From Kangiellaceae bacterium (GTDB lineage Bacteria > Pseudomonadota > Gammaproteobacteria > Enterobacterales > Kangiellaceae), in assembly GCA_030590405.1 (NCBI GenBank), contig JAUUYO010000017.1, positions 1 to 20,507 of the forward strand: a stretch of DNA of 20,507 nt, given 5' to 3'. The notes beneath the pieces were generated by a model. It was given only the letters and a program-made list of their open reading frames with translations, ran no database searches and was not told the DNA's origin. Shown here one piece after another: positions 7,536 through 14,867 of this stretch. Each line of letters opens with the position of its first letter. Positions within the stretch are counted from its first letter, which is position 1. The translations under genes and the position numbers were made by a program.

Positions 7536-8087
7536 ATGCAAAAAATTCTAACTGGATTCATCATCCTATCTGTCAGTCTGGGATACACCAGTCAGGTGTT
7601 TGCCGATTTACGCTCAGATATTCTTGACTGCTCCGCCATACAAAAAGATGCTGACCGTCTAGATTGTTTTGATACCGTGACTAAATACCACAAAACACGC
7701 CCTTCGATAAGCCAACCAATGGTATCGCCCGATAAAACGGCTCCGATAACAGCTCCTCAAATAGTCACTCCTGAAAAAGCCATTGTTGCGCTGCCTGACA
7801 AACAAACTCAATCCCAGAATGTCTCTGCTGATGATTCTTTTGGCCAACCCAGCCAGGCAGACGAGCTACAATCCATTCAATCGCGAATTGTCGGTGACTT
7901 TTCAGGCTGGAAAAAGGGTATGAAAATTACCCTCGAAAATGGTCAGGTCTGGAAAGTAACCAGCAATGCATCCGGCTACCGGAAATTGACCAATCCGAAA
8001 GTTACCATTTCTCGCGGCGTTTTCAATTCATTCAATGCAAAAGTTGAAGGCTTAAATTCCAAAGTCAAAGTCAAGAGAATCAAGTAA
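7536..8087 (+). CDS. Secreted protein of unknown function
   Basis: I do not recognise a named gene. The 183-residue product has a clear Sec signal peptide (residues 1-23, cleavage after VFA). A short N-terminal segment has two cysteines, C32 and C44, in the pattern C-AIQKDADRLDC-FD, resembling the N-terminal motif of VasI-type and several uncharacterised periplasmic proteins. A Pro/Thr/Gln-rich low-complexity linker spans about 55-108. A small C-terminal beta-rich domain (111-183) contains GDFSGWKKGMKITLENGQVWKV. The linker-plus-domain build suggests an envelope protein, with a probable disulfide. It starts 27 nt after tatC, so it may share that transcript, though there is no twin-arginine motif in its signal. 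No T6SS genes are nearby, so a VasI role is not supported. Confidence 0.8.
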   Translation: MQKILTGFIILSVSLGYTSQVFADLRSDILDCSAIQKDADRLDCFDTVTKYHKTRPSISQPMVSPDKTAPITAPQIVTPEKAIVALPDKQTQSQNVSADDSFGQPSQADELQSIQSRIVGDFSGWKKGMKITLENGQVWKVTSNASGYRKLTNPKVTISRGVFNSFNAKVEGLNSKVKVKRIK

Positions 8088-8096
8088 ATCCAAAAA

Positions 8097-8162
8097 GCTT
8101 AGGAAGAGGCACCGCTGAAGCAGAACATAAAAGCGTCGCTTAAGCCAAAACCTCTCCTGAGC
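8097..8162 (+). other. Large imperfect stem-loop after the secreted-protein gene
   Basis: Outer arms GCTTAGGAAGAGG (8097-8109) and CCTCTCCTGAGC (8151-8162) pair with one bulge and one G-U. Inside, GCTGAAGC (8114-8121) pairs with GCTTAAGC (8138-8145) with one mismatch. The element starts 9 nt past the stop codon. It lacks a U-tract, so it is a possible transcript-end structure or REP-like element. The rest of the 272-nt gap holds only a weak promoter. Confidence 0.45.
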
Positions 8163-8229
8163 CAATCATTTACATTCGACCGCAACATCATTCAAACACT
8201 CCAAGAATAATCCCAATTATTTCCGCAAA

Positions 8230-8257
8230 TTACCAAATCCTCTGCTACATTTATAAA
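8230..8257 (+). promoter_or_regulatory. Possible sigma70 promoter for the chemoreceptor
   Basis: TTACCA (8230-8235, 4/6 match) and TATAAA (8252-8257, 5/6) are separated by 16 nt, about 100 nt before the chosen start. No good flagellar sigma28-type site was seen. Confidence 0.35.
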
Positions 8258-8359
8258 GCGCATAGATATTTTTTAACTTTCAAGCTTCCCAGGCCACCCA
8301 GTTTCCATTCCGAATTGGCAGTAACCATGGTCAGCAAAACGCAAAAGGTAATCTCACCC

Positions 8360-9445
8360 ATGTTTTTCGGAAATACACAAAAAATTCAAGAGTTAGAGGC
8401 CCAAAACAAACAGCTGACTGATCAATTGCAACAATCCCGACAATCACTCGAATCCGCACAGGCAGAAAAAACAGATTTAAATCAACAAATTAGCAATAAA
8501 GGAGCACATGATATTGAATCAAAACAAATGATGCTGATGTTGCTCGATTCCCTACACAGCGTGGAGGATATTCGCGAGTCAGTGGCAAATCTGGCAAATA
8601 ACATTATTGAAAAAGACAAAGCGATGAGTAGTCTAAATGACGTTTTCACCCAATCCACCGAAGTGTTGGGGAGTATTTCCTCTACAGTTAGTGAAATCGG
8701 CCAGCGGGCGATAGAAAGTAGCAAAAAAATGGGCTCTTTACGGGCTGTCTCTGATAACATTGCCAGTTTCGTGAGCGTGATTGCCAACATATCAGATCAG
8801 ACCAACCTTTTGGCGCTGAACGCTGCAATCGAGGCCGCTAGAGCAGGCGATCAGGGCCGCGGTTTTGCTGTGGTTGCTGACGAAGTTCGTTCACTGGCGC
8901 AAAATACCGGCAATGCCACCAGCGAAATCGGTAGTTTAATCGATACCATCGATAGCGATTCAGAAATGGCTGCCACCCAGATCAATCAATTATGTGAATA
9001 TACGACGACCATTGCTGAGCAAAATAGCTCGCTGGACGGCTCCTACCAGCATATTCTTGAATCATCTAAGCAAATGCGAGATGTAATTAAACAATCGGCG
9101 TTAAGCGCATTTATTCAAACAGTCAAACTGGACCATCTTGTCTGGAAGGCAGATGTTTACGCTAAAATATTGGAGAATTCTAACAAATCGATCGATGATT
9201 TTTCCAAACACACCGATTGTCGATTGGGCGAATGGTACTACCAGGGAGATGGCAAAAAGTATGCTGGTCACCAGACCTATTTGGCGATTGAAGAGCCCCA
9301 TAAGCGAGTCCACGCCGCGGGGGTCGAAGCTATGTTAGCCGCCAAGGCAGATGATCAAAAAGCAGCAAAAGAATCACTACGCAAAATGGAAGATGCGAGC
9401 AATCAGGTCTTCAGACACTTATCTGCATTGGAAAATATCATCTAA
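8360..9445 (+). CDS. Soluble methyl-accepting chemotaxis protein with C-terminal CZB domain
   Basis: Cytoplasmic chemoreceptor that would control CheA kinase. The frame opens at a TTG (8315), with ATGs at 8327 and 8360. The last is chosen because MFFGNTQKIQEL resembles the usual start of such receptors and an AAGG lies about 11 nt upstream; this gives 361 residues. There is no TM segment, HAMP or PAS domain. An N-terminal coiled coil covers about 5-50. The signalling region has the canonical hairpin tip ISDQTNLLALNAAIEAARAG (144-163) followed by GRGFAVVADEVRSLA. The C-terminal CZB domain (about 255-361) shows H259 (LDHLVWK), C287 in HTDCRLGEWY, and H314/H318, the 3-His/1-Cys zinc ligand set. 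Known CZB receptors sense oxidants such as hypochlorite, or zinc. No che or flagellar genes are nearby. Confidence 0.9.
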   Translation: MFFGNTQKIQELEAQNKQLTDQLQQSRQSLESAQAEKTDLNQQISNKGAHDIESKQMMLMLLDSLHSVEDIRESVANLANNIIEKDKAMSSLNDVFTQSTEVLGSISSTVSEIGQRAIESSKKMGSLRAVSDNIASFVSVIANISDQTNLLALNAAIEAARAGDQGRGFAVVADEVRSLAQNTGNATSEIGSLIDTIDSDSEMAATQINQLCEYTTTIAEQNSSLDGSYQHILESSKQMRDVIKQSALSAFIQTVKLDHLVWKADVYAKILENSNKSIDDFSKHTDCRLGEWYYQGDGKKYAGHQTYLAIEEPHKRVHAAGVEAMLAAKADDQKAAKESLRKMEDASNQVFRHLSALENII

Positions 9446-9451
9446 TTGACC

Positions 9452-9479
9452 GCCTGTTGAAATCACCTGTCAACAAGGC
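9452..9479 (+). terminator. Possible terminator after the chemoreceptor gene
   Basis: GCCTGTTGA (9452-9460) pairs with TCAACAAGGC (9470-9479) with one bulged base and a 9-nt loop, followed by TTTCT. The tail is short, so termination would be modest. Confidence 0.4.
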
Positions 9480-9516
9480 TTTCTGGCGATTATTTTTGCT
9501 TGCACGGCGATATATG

Positions 9517-9545
9517 TTGACAAATTCATTCTGTATTTTGATAAA
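9517..9545 (+). promoter_or_regulatory. Sigma70-type promoter for the ElyC-like gene
   Basis: A perfect -35 TTGACA (9517-9522) and a -10 GATAAA (9540-9545, 4/6) are 17 nt apart. They lie 57 nt upstream of the ATG at 9603, at the optimal spacing. Confidence 0.5.
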
Positions 9546-9602
9546 TCCCCCCTTCTTGATAATATAGTGCCTCATTTCATTGAGCTAAAAAAACAATAAA
9601 AT

Positions 9603-10379
9603 ATGGATTTTGAAATTATCATCAGTCGATTGGTCGAGACTATCTTATTTCCTCCGGGGATTAATCTGGTTCTGTTTGTCAGCGGCTATTTTTTGTTTAA
9701 AAAACGCAAAAAAATCGCGCTGAGCTTATTTTTGATTTCGTTGATTAACCTCTATTTGCTCGCCTTACCCAGCATCTCTAACAGTCTAAATAGCAGCTTG
9801 CTAACCGAGCCAATTTTGACTCAGGCTCAGGTAAAATCCTATGCTATTCAAAACCGCCAGGACCTGGCCATTGTGGTGCTATCTGGTGGGCGGATCAATC
9901 TAGCACCGGAATACGGTGATATCGACACAGTAAGTGCTGAGAGTTTGCAGCGAATTCAATACGCGGCCTGGTTGCATCGAAAAACGAATTTACCTATTCT
10001 ACTTTCTGGTGGCAGCGTTTCTGGTGAAGCGACTGCCGAAGCCGTTTTAATGAATCAAACGATGTTATCGGCTTTTAATATTGCGCCAAAATGGATTGAA
10101 TTTGAAAGTAAAAATACCGCTCAAAATGCTCAGTTTTCCGCCACAATTCTACGCCAAAGTAAAATTAAAGAGATATTGTTAGTGACCCATGCCACTCATA
10201 TGCACCGGGCTCGTCTGGAGTTTGAAAAAACCGGCTTAATGGTCACCCCAGCGCCCACGGTTTTTGATCGTAATCGCCCCAACTGGCAACATTATTTCCC
10301 CAGTGCCAAGGCGCTCTATGCCAGCCAAAAAGCCTTGCATGAAAAGATCGGGCGGCTCTGGTATGCGTTAAGGTATTAG
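9603..10379 (+). CDS. ElyC/SanA/YdcF-family membrane protein (DUF218)
   Basis: The 258-residue protein begins with two TM segments (about 16-32 and 37-56). A cytoplasm- or periplasm-facing DUF218 domain follows, with AIVVLSGG (89-96), LPILLSGG (130-137), the Glu-containing EATAEA (142-147), SKNTAQNA (169-176) and LLVTHATHMHRA (192-203). Size, the two N-terminal TMs and the C-terminal 'GRLWY' resemble E. coli ElyC (259 aa), which affects peptidoglycan assembly and the lipid-carrier state at the envelope. The biochemical activity of the family is unsettled, so no symbol is given. The next gene starts 4 nt after the stop, pointing to co-transcription. Confidence 0.85.
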   Translation: MDFEIIISRLVETILFPPGINLVLFVSGYFLFKKRKKIALSLFLISLINLYLLALPSISNSLNSSLLTEPILTQAQVKSYAIQNRQDLAIVVLSGGRINLAPEYGDIDTVSAESLQRIQYAAWLHRKTNLPILLSGGSVSGEATAEAVLMNQTMLSAFNIAPKWIEFESKNTAQNAQFSATILRQSKIKEILLVTHATHMHRARLEFEKTGLMVTPAPTVFDRNRPNWQHYFPSAKALYASQKALHEKIGRLWYALRY

Positions 10380-10383
10380 TGAT

Positions 10384-11757
10384 ATGAGCCTAAAGACTTT
10401 ATTGATGCCTCATCTGATTAATTGGCTCACGAGTAATACCTTAACCAGATTTAAACGTGGGTTATTTTTGCTACACAAAAAATTTAATCCATCAATCGAT
10501 CAAATAACCTTTTACTTACGCGTCAACGATCCCTACAGCTATTTATTGTTACAAGTTTTACCCGACTTACTGATCTCGCAACAAAAACAATTAAATATTA
10601 AAATCCTGTTGCAGCTAAACTCCGACTTAAATCTCGAAATAGACAAACAGGCAAACTATGCACTGAAAGATGCCAAACGATTAGCTATTGAGCATCAACT
10701 AAGCTTTCCACAAAAAACTCAGCTTCCCTCACTACAAAACAGTCAATTGGCAACCGCCATCTTGCTCGCTAACCTCAACCACCCTGAGTTTTTACAACTA
10801 TGTCAACTGGTTTGTGATGCTCTGTGGCTCTCGCAAGATACCACACTCTCGTTAGATAAATTAACTCTACAGTACGGCAAATTGTCCCCATTAGAAGCAG
10901 AGCAACAATTAAACCACGCCAAGCATTATTTACAACAAAAAGGACACTATCAATCCGGCATGCTCTATTATGGCGGTGAATGGTATTGGGGGATCGATCG
11001 GCTCTGGCACCTTTATCAGCGATTATCAATAACCTGCACTGTAACCAATATTCTCACCGAGACAGCTATTGCCACCAAGACAGCCAAAAAAGAAGCTGCA
11101 AAAGAGATTAGCTTGCCCGGCTACCTGCAACGAAACACGGCATGCATGCCGTTAGACAAGCATGACGGTGCAGAGCCGCCGAGCATCGATTTTTATTTTT
11201 CCTTTAGAAGTCCCTATTCCTATCTGGCCGCTCAACGGCTGTTTAAAATTGCACAAAAATATCCGCTAACCATTAATATCAAACCGGTATTACCCATGGT
11301 GATGCGCGGGCTAAAAGTCCCGAAAAACAAAAGACTCTACATTGTGCATGATGCCAAACGTGAAGCTGAACGCTATCAGATTGCATTCGGAAAAATAGCC
11401 GATCCCTTGGGCGAAGGCGTGGAAAGATGTATGGCCCTGTTTTATTTCGCTAAACAGCAGGCCAAAGAGAAACAGCTGGTTGACGCCATAAGTCAAGGCA
11501 TATGGGCAGAAGGTATTGATACTGCCTCAGACAAAGGACTCCGCCGACTCGTTTGCCGAGCAGGACTGGATTGGGGACAGGCAAAAAAATGCCTGGCAGA
11601 ACAAGACTGGAAGGTACAAGCTGAAAAAAATCAACGGGATCTTAACCAGTTGGGGTTATGGGGAGTACCCAGCTTTCAATATCAAGGATTGGCCTTCTGG
11701 GGGCAGGATAGACTGGCAGCAATTATCAAAGAGATCACTCAAAGATCTTCTAAATAA
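10384..11757 (+). CDS. Two-domain DsbA-fold protein, HCCA isomerase/GST-kappa-like
   Basis: The 457-residue protein holds two copies of the DsbA/thioredoxin-like fold of the 2-hydroxychromene-2-carboxylate isomerase (GST-kappa) family. The second copy (about 267-452) is well preserved: FRSPYSYLAAQ with the catalytic-position Ser276, the HDAKREAERYQI helix (322-333), WAEGIDTASDKGL, and the cis-Pro loop GVPSF (427-431) followed by FWGQDRL. The first copy (about 41-212) is recognisable by DPYSYLLLQ (49-57), DAKRLAIEHQL and GGEWYWGIDRLWHL, but the cis-Pro loop is replaced by QSGMLYY. There is no CXXC, so it is not a disulfide oxidase. There is no signal peptide. It may be a glutathione-dependent isomerase or transferase; the substrate is unknown. 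It directly follows the ElyC-like gene. Confidence 0.85.
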   Translation: MSLKTLLMPHLINWLTSNTLTRFKRGLFLLHKKFNPSIDQITFYLRVNDPYSYLLLQVLPDLLISQQKQLNIKILLQLNSDLNLEIDKQANYALKDAKRLAIEHQLSFPQKTQLPSLQNSQLATAILLANLNHPEFLQLCQLVCDALWLSQDTTLSLDKLTLQYGKLSPLEAEQQLNHAKHYLQQKGHYQSGMLYYGGEWYWGIDRLWHLYQRLSITCTVTNILTETAIATKTAKKEAAKEISLPGYLQRNTACMPLDKHDGAEPPSIDFYFSFRSPYSYLAAQRLFKIAQKYPLTINIKPVLPMVMRGLKVPKNKRLYIVHDAKREAERYQIAFGKIADPLGEGVERCMALFYFAKQQAKEKQLVDAISQGIWAEGIDTASDKGLRRLVCRAGLDWGQAKKCLAEQDWKVQAEKNQRDLNQLGLWGVPSFQYQGLAFWGQDRLAAIIKEITQRSSK

Positions 11758-11823
11758 ACACACATTATTGGTTAATATACACCGTGTAATCACTACAATA
11801 TTCCATTTATAGCGCATTGTTCA

Positions 11824-12300
11824 CTATAGCATCGACGGCAAGACTTTACTTCTGCGATGCTCAAAAATCAGCGATGTTTCCACATTCTGTATTTCACTTC
11901 GCGAAGTGAACTCTCTAAAAATCAAGGTTCTCAGGTGAGCTGTATCATATACCGCCAGGTGGACGTTAAAGTCATTTTCCCCGCCCATATGAAAAATTTG
12001 GATCACTTCTGGCAATTCGAGTAATTCGTCGCGTAATTTATCGGCCAACGCTTCAGTATGTTTGACCATTTTAACCGCAGCCATCGCCTCAATATGGCCT
12101 GAAAACTCGGCCAAATTAAGTTCACACTGATAGCCGATGATAATTCCCTGATTTTTTAACCGTTTGACTCTTTCCTGGCAGGTCGAAGTCGCAATATTGA
12201 TCTTTTCGGCCAGATCTTTGTTGGTGATATCGGCATTCATATACAACACCGAGAGAATGTCTGTATCGATTTTATCGAGTGTTTTCATATGATTGTTCAC
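11824..12300 (-). CDS. Lrp/AsnC-family transcriptional regulator
   Basis: Feast/famine regulator with an N-terminal winged HTH (about 10-60, helices NKDLAEKINIATS and CQERVKRLKNQGII) and a C-terminal RAM ligand-binding, dimerisation domain (about 70-158, with AAVKMVKH and the IFHMGGENDFNVHLAV core). The frame is open to a GTG at 12321. The GTG at 12300 is chosen because an AAGGAA Shine-Dalgarno sits 7 nt upstream of it, giving 158 residues; the ATG at 12288 is the other candidate. It is a standalone gene divergent from pyrE and convergent with the DsbA-fold gene. The effector is probably an amino acid, but which one cannot be read from the sequence. It is not Lrp itself by obvious identity. 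Confidence 0.9.
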   Translation of the reverse strand: MNNHMKTLDKIDTDILSVLYMNADITNKDLAEKINIATSTCQERVKRLKNQGIIIGYQCELNLAEFSGHIEAMAAVKMVKHTEALADKLRDELLELPEVIQIFHMGGENDFNVHLAVYDTAHLRTLIFREFTSRSEIQNVETSLIFEHRRSKVLPSML

Positions 12301-12411
12301 AATTAAGTTCCTTACTGACACAAGATTATGCCTGTTTTAACTAACTAATCAACCAGGCTCTACCGATCTTTCATAAGTCATCTAAAAATGAATGATAAAA
12401 AGCAAGATTGT

Positions 12412-12441
12412 TTCACATTAAACCATTTTTCTTGGGATAAT
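12412..12441 (+). promoter_or_regulatory. Promoter of pyrE
   Basis: TTCACA (12412-12417, 5/6) and an extended -10 TGGGATAAT (hexamer 12436-12441, 5/6) are 18 nt apart. They predict a leader of about 70 nt before the pyrE ATG. No attenuator hairpin with a U-run was found between them and pyrE, unlike the E. coli rph-pyrE arrangement. Confidence 0.5.
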
Positions 12442-12515
12442 TTATTGGCATCTATTTATCCAGTCGAATAATCACGGTAAACTCAAGCATACCGCCATCA
12501 ACCACATTGATTAGA

Positions 12516-13178
12516 ATGTCACAAACCAAACAAACCTTCATTGAATTAGCCATCAAACGTCAGGCGTTAAAATTTGGTGAGTTTACTCTAAAATCCGGTA
12601 GAATCAGCCCTTATTTCTTTAATGCAGGCTTTTTTAATCAAGGACAAGATCTGGCACTACTCGGTGATTGCTACGCTAACACCTTGGTCAATGCCAATGC
12701 TCAATTTGATATGCTATTTGGTCCTGCCTACAAAGGCATCCCGTTAGGTTGTACCACAGCGGTCTCTTTAGCTCGCAAATACAATCGCAATGTGCCGTTT
12801 TGCTATAACCGCAAAGAGGCTAAAAACCACGGGGAGGGAGGGAATTTAGTGGGCGCCCCATTGTTGGGCAAGGTACTGATTGTTGATGATGTGATCACCG
12901 CAGGAACCGCGATCCGAGAATCCATCGATTTAATCAACGCGGCGGGAGCAACTCCAGCCGGGGTATTGATCGCGCTAGATCGACAAGAAAAAGGCAGTGG
13001 CGAACTGTCAGCCATTCAGGAAATCGTGAAAGAATATAACTTGCCAGTTTATGCTATTATTAACTTGGACGATCTGCATCATTATATCGAGAGCCAGTCA
13101 GAGATGCAGGCTTATCTGGCCGCAATAACTGCCTATCGACAAAAATATGGCGTATCGAATAACCATCAGGACAGATAA
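12516..13178 (+). CDS. pyrE: Orotate phosphoribosyltransferase PyrE
   Basis: Converts orotate and PRPP to orotidine 5'-monophosphate in de novo pyrimidine synthesis. The ATG at 12516 gives 220 residues (E. coli 213), starting MSQTKQTFIELAI as in relatives; a TTG 9 nt upstream is ignored. There is no clear Shine-Dalgarno. Seen: LKSGRISPYFFNAGFF (25-40), the FGPAYKGIPL loop (68-77), the flexible catalytic loop NRKEAKNHGEGG (98-109) and the PRPP-binding VLIVDDVITAGTA (120-132). The C-terminus runs slightly past the usual YG end. rph, its partner in E. coli, is not present. The next gene starts 13 nt later on the same strand. Confidence 0.96.
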   Translation: MSQTKQTFIELAIKRQALKFGEFTLKSGRISPYFFNAGFFNQGQDLALLGDCYANTLVNANAQFDMLFGPAYKGIPLGCTTAVSLARKYNRNVPFCYNRKEAKNHGEGGNLVGAPLLGKVLIVDDVITAGTAIRESIDLINAAGATPAGVLIALDRQEKGSGELSAIQEIVKEYNLPVYAIINLDDLHHYIESQSEMQAYLAAITAYRQKYGVSNNHQDR

Positions 13179-13191
13179 GACTCAATCTAAT

Positions 13192-14160
13192 ATGAAAAAA
13201 ATCTGGTTAACAATAAGTTTAATTTTGCTTTGTGCCGCTCAAACGGTATTAGCCAAAAATTACTATAGATATAAAAATGAAGCTGGCCGGGTAGAGATCA
13301 AAGACAAGATCAACCGACAAATGGAGTCGGTTGGGTACGATGTGATCAGCGAATCTGGAAAATTAATCAGGCATGTTGAACCGACAAAAACACTGGCAGA
13401 GCTGGATGCTGATCGATTAAAAATAATCGAAGAAAGAAACAAAGAAGTCGAAGCAACCCAACAACGACATCGCGACGCTGAGCTGCTTAGACAATTTAGT
13501 TCGATTGGCGATATTATTCGCAATCGCGATTCCCAACTATTGGCTCTGGAACAACGAATTAGAATCCAACATAGCAAGGAAGATCTTTTAAACCTGCAAC
13601 TGGAAGATCAACAACAACAAGCCGCAACCTATGAACGTCTCGGCCAAAAAGTAGCTAAGACGATATTAAAAGATATTAAGGCATCACAAGATCAAATCGT
13701 CAATAATCAGCTCAACACCCAGCTACTTGAAAAAGAAAAAATTCGAGTCGAAAAAAGTTTTGAGCGAGATATTATCCGTTATAAAGAATTGGAAAGCGTT
13801 CGCATAGCACTGCGTAAAAACGCTCGGGTAAAACAAGGAGAAGAACCGATCATTTTTGATTGCCCCAATGAGAAAGTTTGCAACAGAGCTTGGCAGTTAG
13901 CACAAATCTACGCTAGAGACCACGCTACGGGAAAAATTGAAATCATCACCAATACCTTAATCCTCACCAGTCGGCCGATTAAAGACTCAGACATCGCAAT
14001 ATCATTTTCTCGCATTCCGGCTGAAGAAAATAAAATGCAAATTGTTTTAGAAGTCTCATGCTCTGCCGAAGAACCCGGAGTCGAATTTTGTAAAACGCCG
14101 AAAGTGAAAGGAATACGTGAGAATTATCTCGAATATTTAAAGCTCCGGTTAAAATCTTAA
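13192..14160 (+). CDS. Exported coiled-coil protein of unknown function
   Basis: I do not recognise a named gene. The ATG at 13192 gives 322 residues with a signal peptide (1-21, cleavage after VLA). A short DUF4124-like segment, YYRYKNEAGRVEIKD (24-38), follows. A long, highly charged coiled coil spans about 65-210, rich in Gln/Glu/Arg/Lys. The compact C-terminal domain (about 218-322) has four cysteines at 224, 230, 290 and 300 that could form two disulfides. The frame also opens further upstream (13147, inside pyrE), but that version would bury the signal peptide. The product is probably a periplasmic or envelope protein. It lies 13 nt downstream of pyrE, likely co-transcribed, and ends 8 nt from the convergent slmA. 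Confidence 0.8.
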   Translation: MKKIWLTISLILLCAAQTVLAKNYYRYKNEAGRVEIKDKINRQMESVGYDVISESGKLIRHVEPTKTLAELDADRLKIIEERNKEVEATQQRHRDAELLRQFSSIGDIIRNRDSQLLALEQRIRIQHSKEDLLNLQLEDQQQQAATYERLGQKVAKTILKDIKASQDQIVNNQLNTQLLEKEKIRVEKSFERDIIRYKELESVRIALRKNARVKQGEEPIIFDCPNEKVCNRAWQLAQIYARDHATGKIEIITNTLILTSRPIKDSDIAISFSRIPAEENKMQIVLEVSCSAEEPGVEFCKTPKVKGIRENYLEYLKLRLKS

Positions 14161-14168
14161 CGATCTTT

Positions 14169-14768
14169 TCAGCTAACACCTGAAGTAGTACTAACACCTG
14201 AAGTAATTAGGCGCCATTGAACATCCCATAGCTCAAGAGGCTCAATTTTGAATCTTGAACGAACAAACTGCTGGACCCGCCCTTCAACGATCGATGTTAA
14301 CAATTTTGCGATGGCGGCTGAATCGATGGTCGATTCTCCATTGGCAATAGCCTGGTTTCGGTGAAGCTGTTTAAATTGAAGTTCAACCCGGTCAAAAAAT
14401 TGCGAAATCCGATCCTTCAACCTTTGCGTTTCTCCTAAAAAAACCTCGCCGGTAAGCAGTCGACTGATGCCGGGGTTTTTTTGACTAAATCCCAAAACTA
14501 ACTGACAAATCTTATTACTTTTTTCAAAAGCATCCTGTGGTCCCGCAGCAATTGAATTGATCCGGCTGAATATATTTTCTTCACTAAAGTCGAGCAACGA
14601 TTCGTACATGCGCGCCTTACTAGGAAAATGGCGGTATAATGCGGCTTCGGAGACGCCCACTTGTTTAGCCAGTCGAGCAGTTGTGATCCGTTCAGATAAT
14701 TCTTTTTCCAACATCAAAGCCAGATTTTGCAAAATATCCTGTTTTCTATTTTTCTTTTTTTCGGTCAT
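14169..14768 (-). CDS. slmA: Nucleoid occlusion factor SlmA (TetR family)
   Basis: TetR-family DNA-binding protein that, when bound to its chromosomal sites, blocks FtsZ assembly over the nucleoid. The 199 residues align along their length with E. coli SlmA (198 aa). The similarity covers the N-terminal KNRKQDILQNLALMLE, the HTH with ITTARLAKQVGVSEAALYRH followed by FPSKARMYESLL, then LGFSQKNPGISRLLTGEVF and the dimerisation region ending FVRSRFKIEP. An AAGGA Shine-Dalgarno lies 7 nt before the ATG. The C-terminus carries an extra SGVSTTSGVS from an 18-bp-period duplication. It is transcribed in the same direction as coaBC and algC, separated from algC by a strongly structured gap. The slmA-pyrE adjacency matches E. 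coli, but here the genes converge around the DUF4124-like gene. Confidence 0.93.
   Translation of the reverse strand: MTEKKKNRKQDILQNLALMLEKELSERITTARLAKQVGVSEAALYRHFPSKARMYESLLDFSEENIFSRINSIAAGPQDAFEKSNKICQLVLGFSQKNPGISRLLTGEVFLGETQRLKDRISQFFDRVELQFKQLHRNQAIANGESTIDSAAIAKLLTSIVEGRVQQFVRSRFKIEPLELWDVQWRLITSGVSTTSGVS
14173..14205 (-). repeat. Direct repeat at the 3' end of slmA
   Basis: CTAACACCTGAAGTA occurs exactly at 14173-14187 and again at 14191-14205, an 18-bp period. It is in frame and adds a repeated SGVS to the SlmA C-terminus. Confidence 0.9.
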
Positions 14769-14779
14769 ATGTAATCCTT

Positions 14780-14865
14780 ATGTAACTGATTCAGCAATAT
14801 CGTAACTGTTCAGGTTGTCTCTAAAATTTGTCACAGAATTTTAGAGGTGATCTGAATGGTTACAT
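14780..14865. repeat. Nested inverted repeat between algC and slmA
   Basis: The core is a perfect 10-bp stem, CTCTAAAATT (14819-14828) with AATTTTAGAG (14837-14846), around an 8-nt loop. CAG/CTG (14811-14813/14852-14854) extends it, with G-U pairs between if read on the plus strand. Outside, ATGTAAC (14780-14786) and ATTCAG (14789-14794) face CTGAAT (14852-14857) and GTTACAT (14859-14865). A direct repeat (GTAACTGATTCAG at 14782, GTAACTGTTCAG at 14802) gives an alternative pairing. It fills the slmA 5' leader, ending about 4 nt before its Shine-Dalgarno, and lacks a U-tract. It could be a terminator, a protein-binding operator or a small palindromic mobile unit. Confidence 0.75.
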
Positions 14866-14867
14866 CC

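Noticed and set aside
8315..8359. Upstream TTG/ATG starts of the chemoreceptor
   Set aside because: The ATG at 8360 has a better ribosome site and matches the usual N-terminus of soluble receptors; the upstream ATG at 8327 stays possible.
14557..14805. 82-codon plus-strand frame crossing the start of slmA
   Set aside because: It is antisense to the SlmA DNA-binding domain, and its protein shows no pattern.
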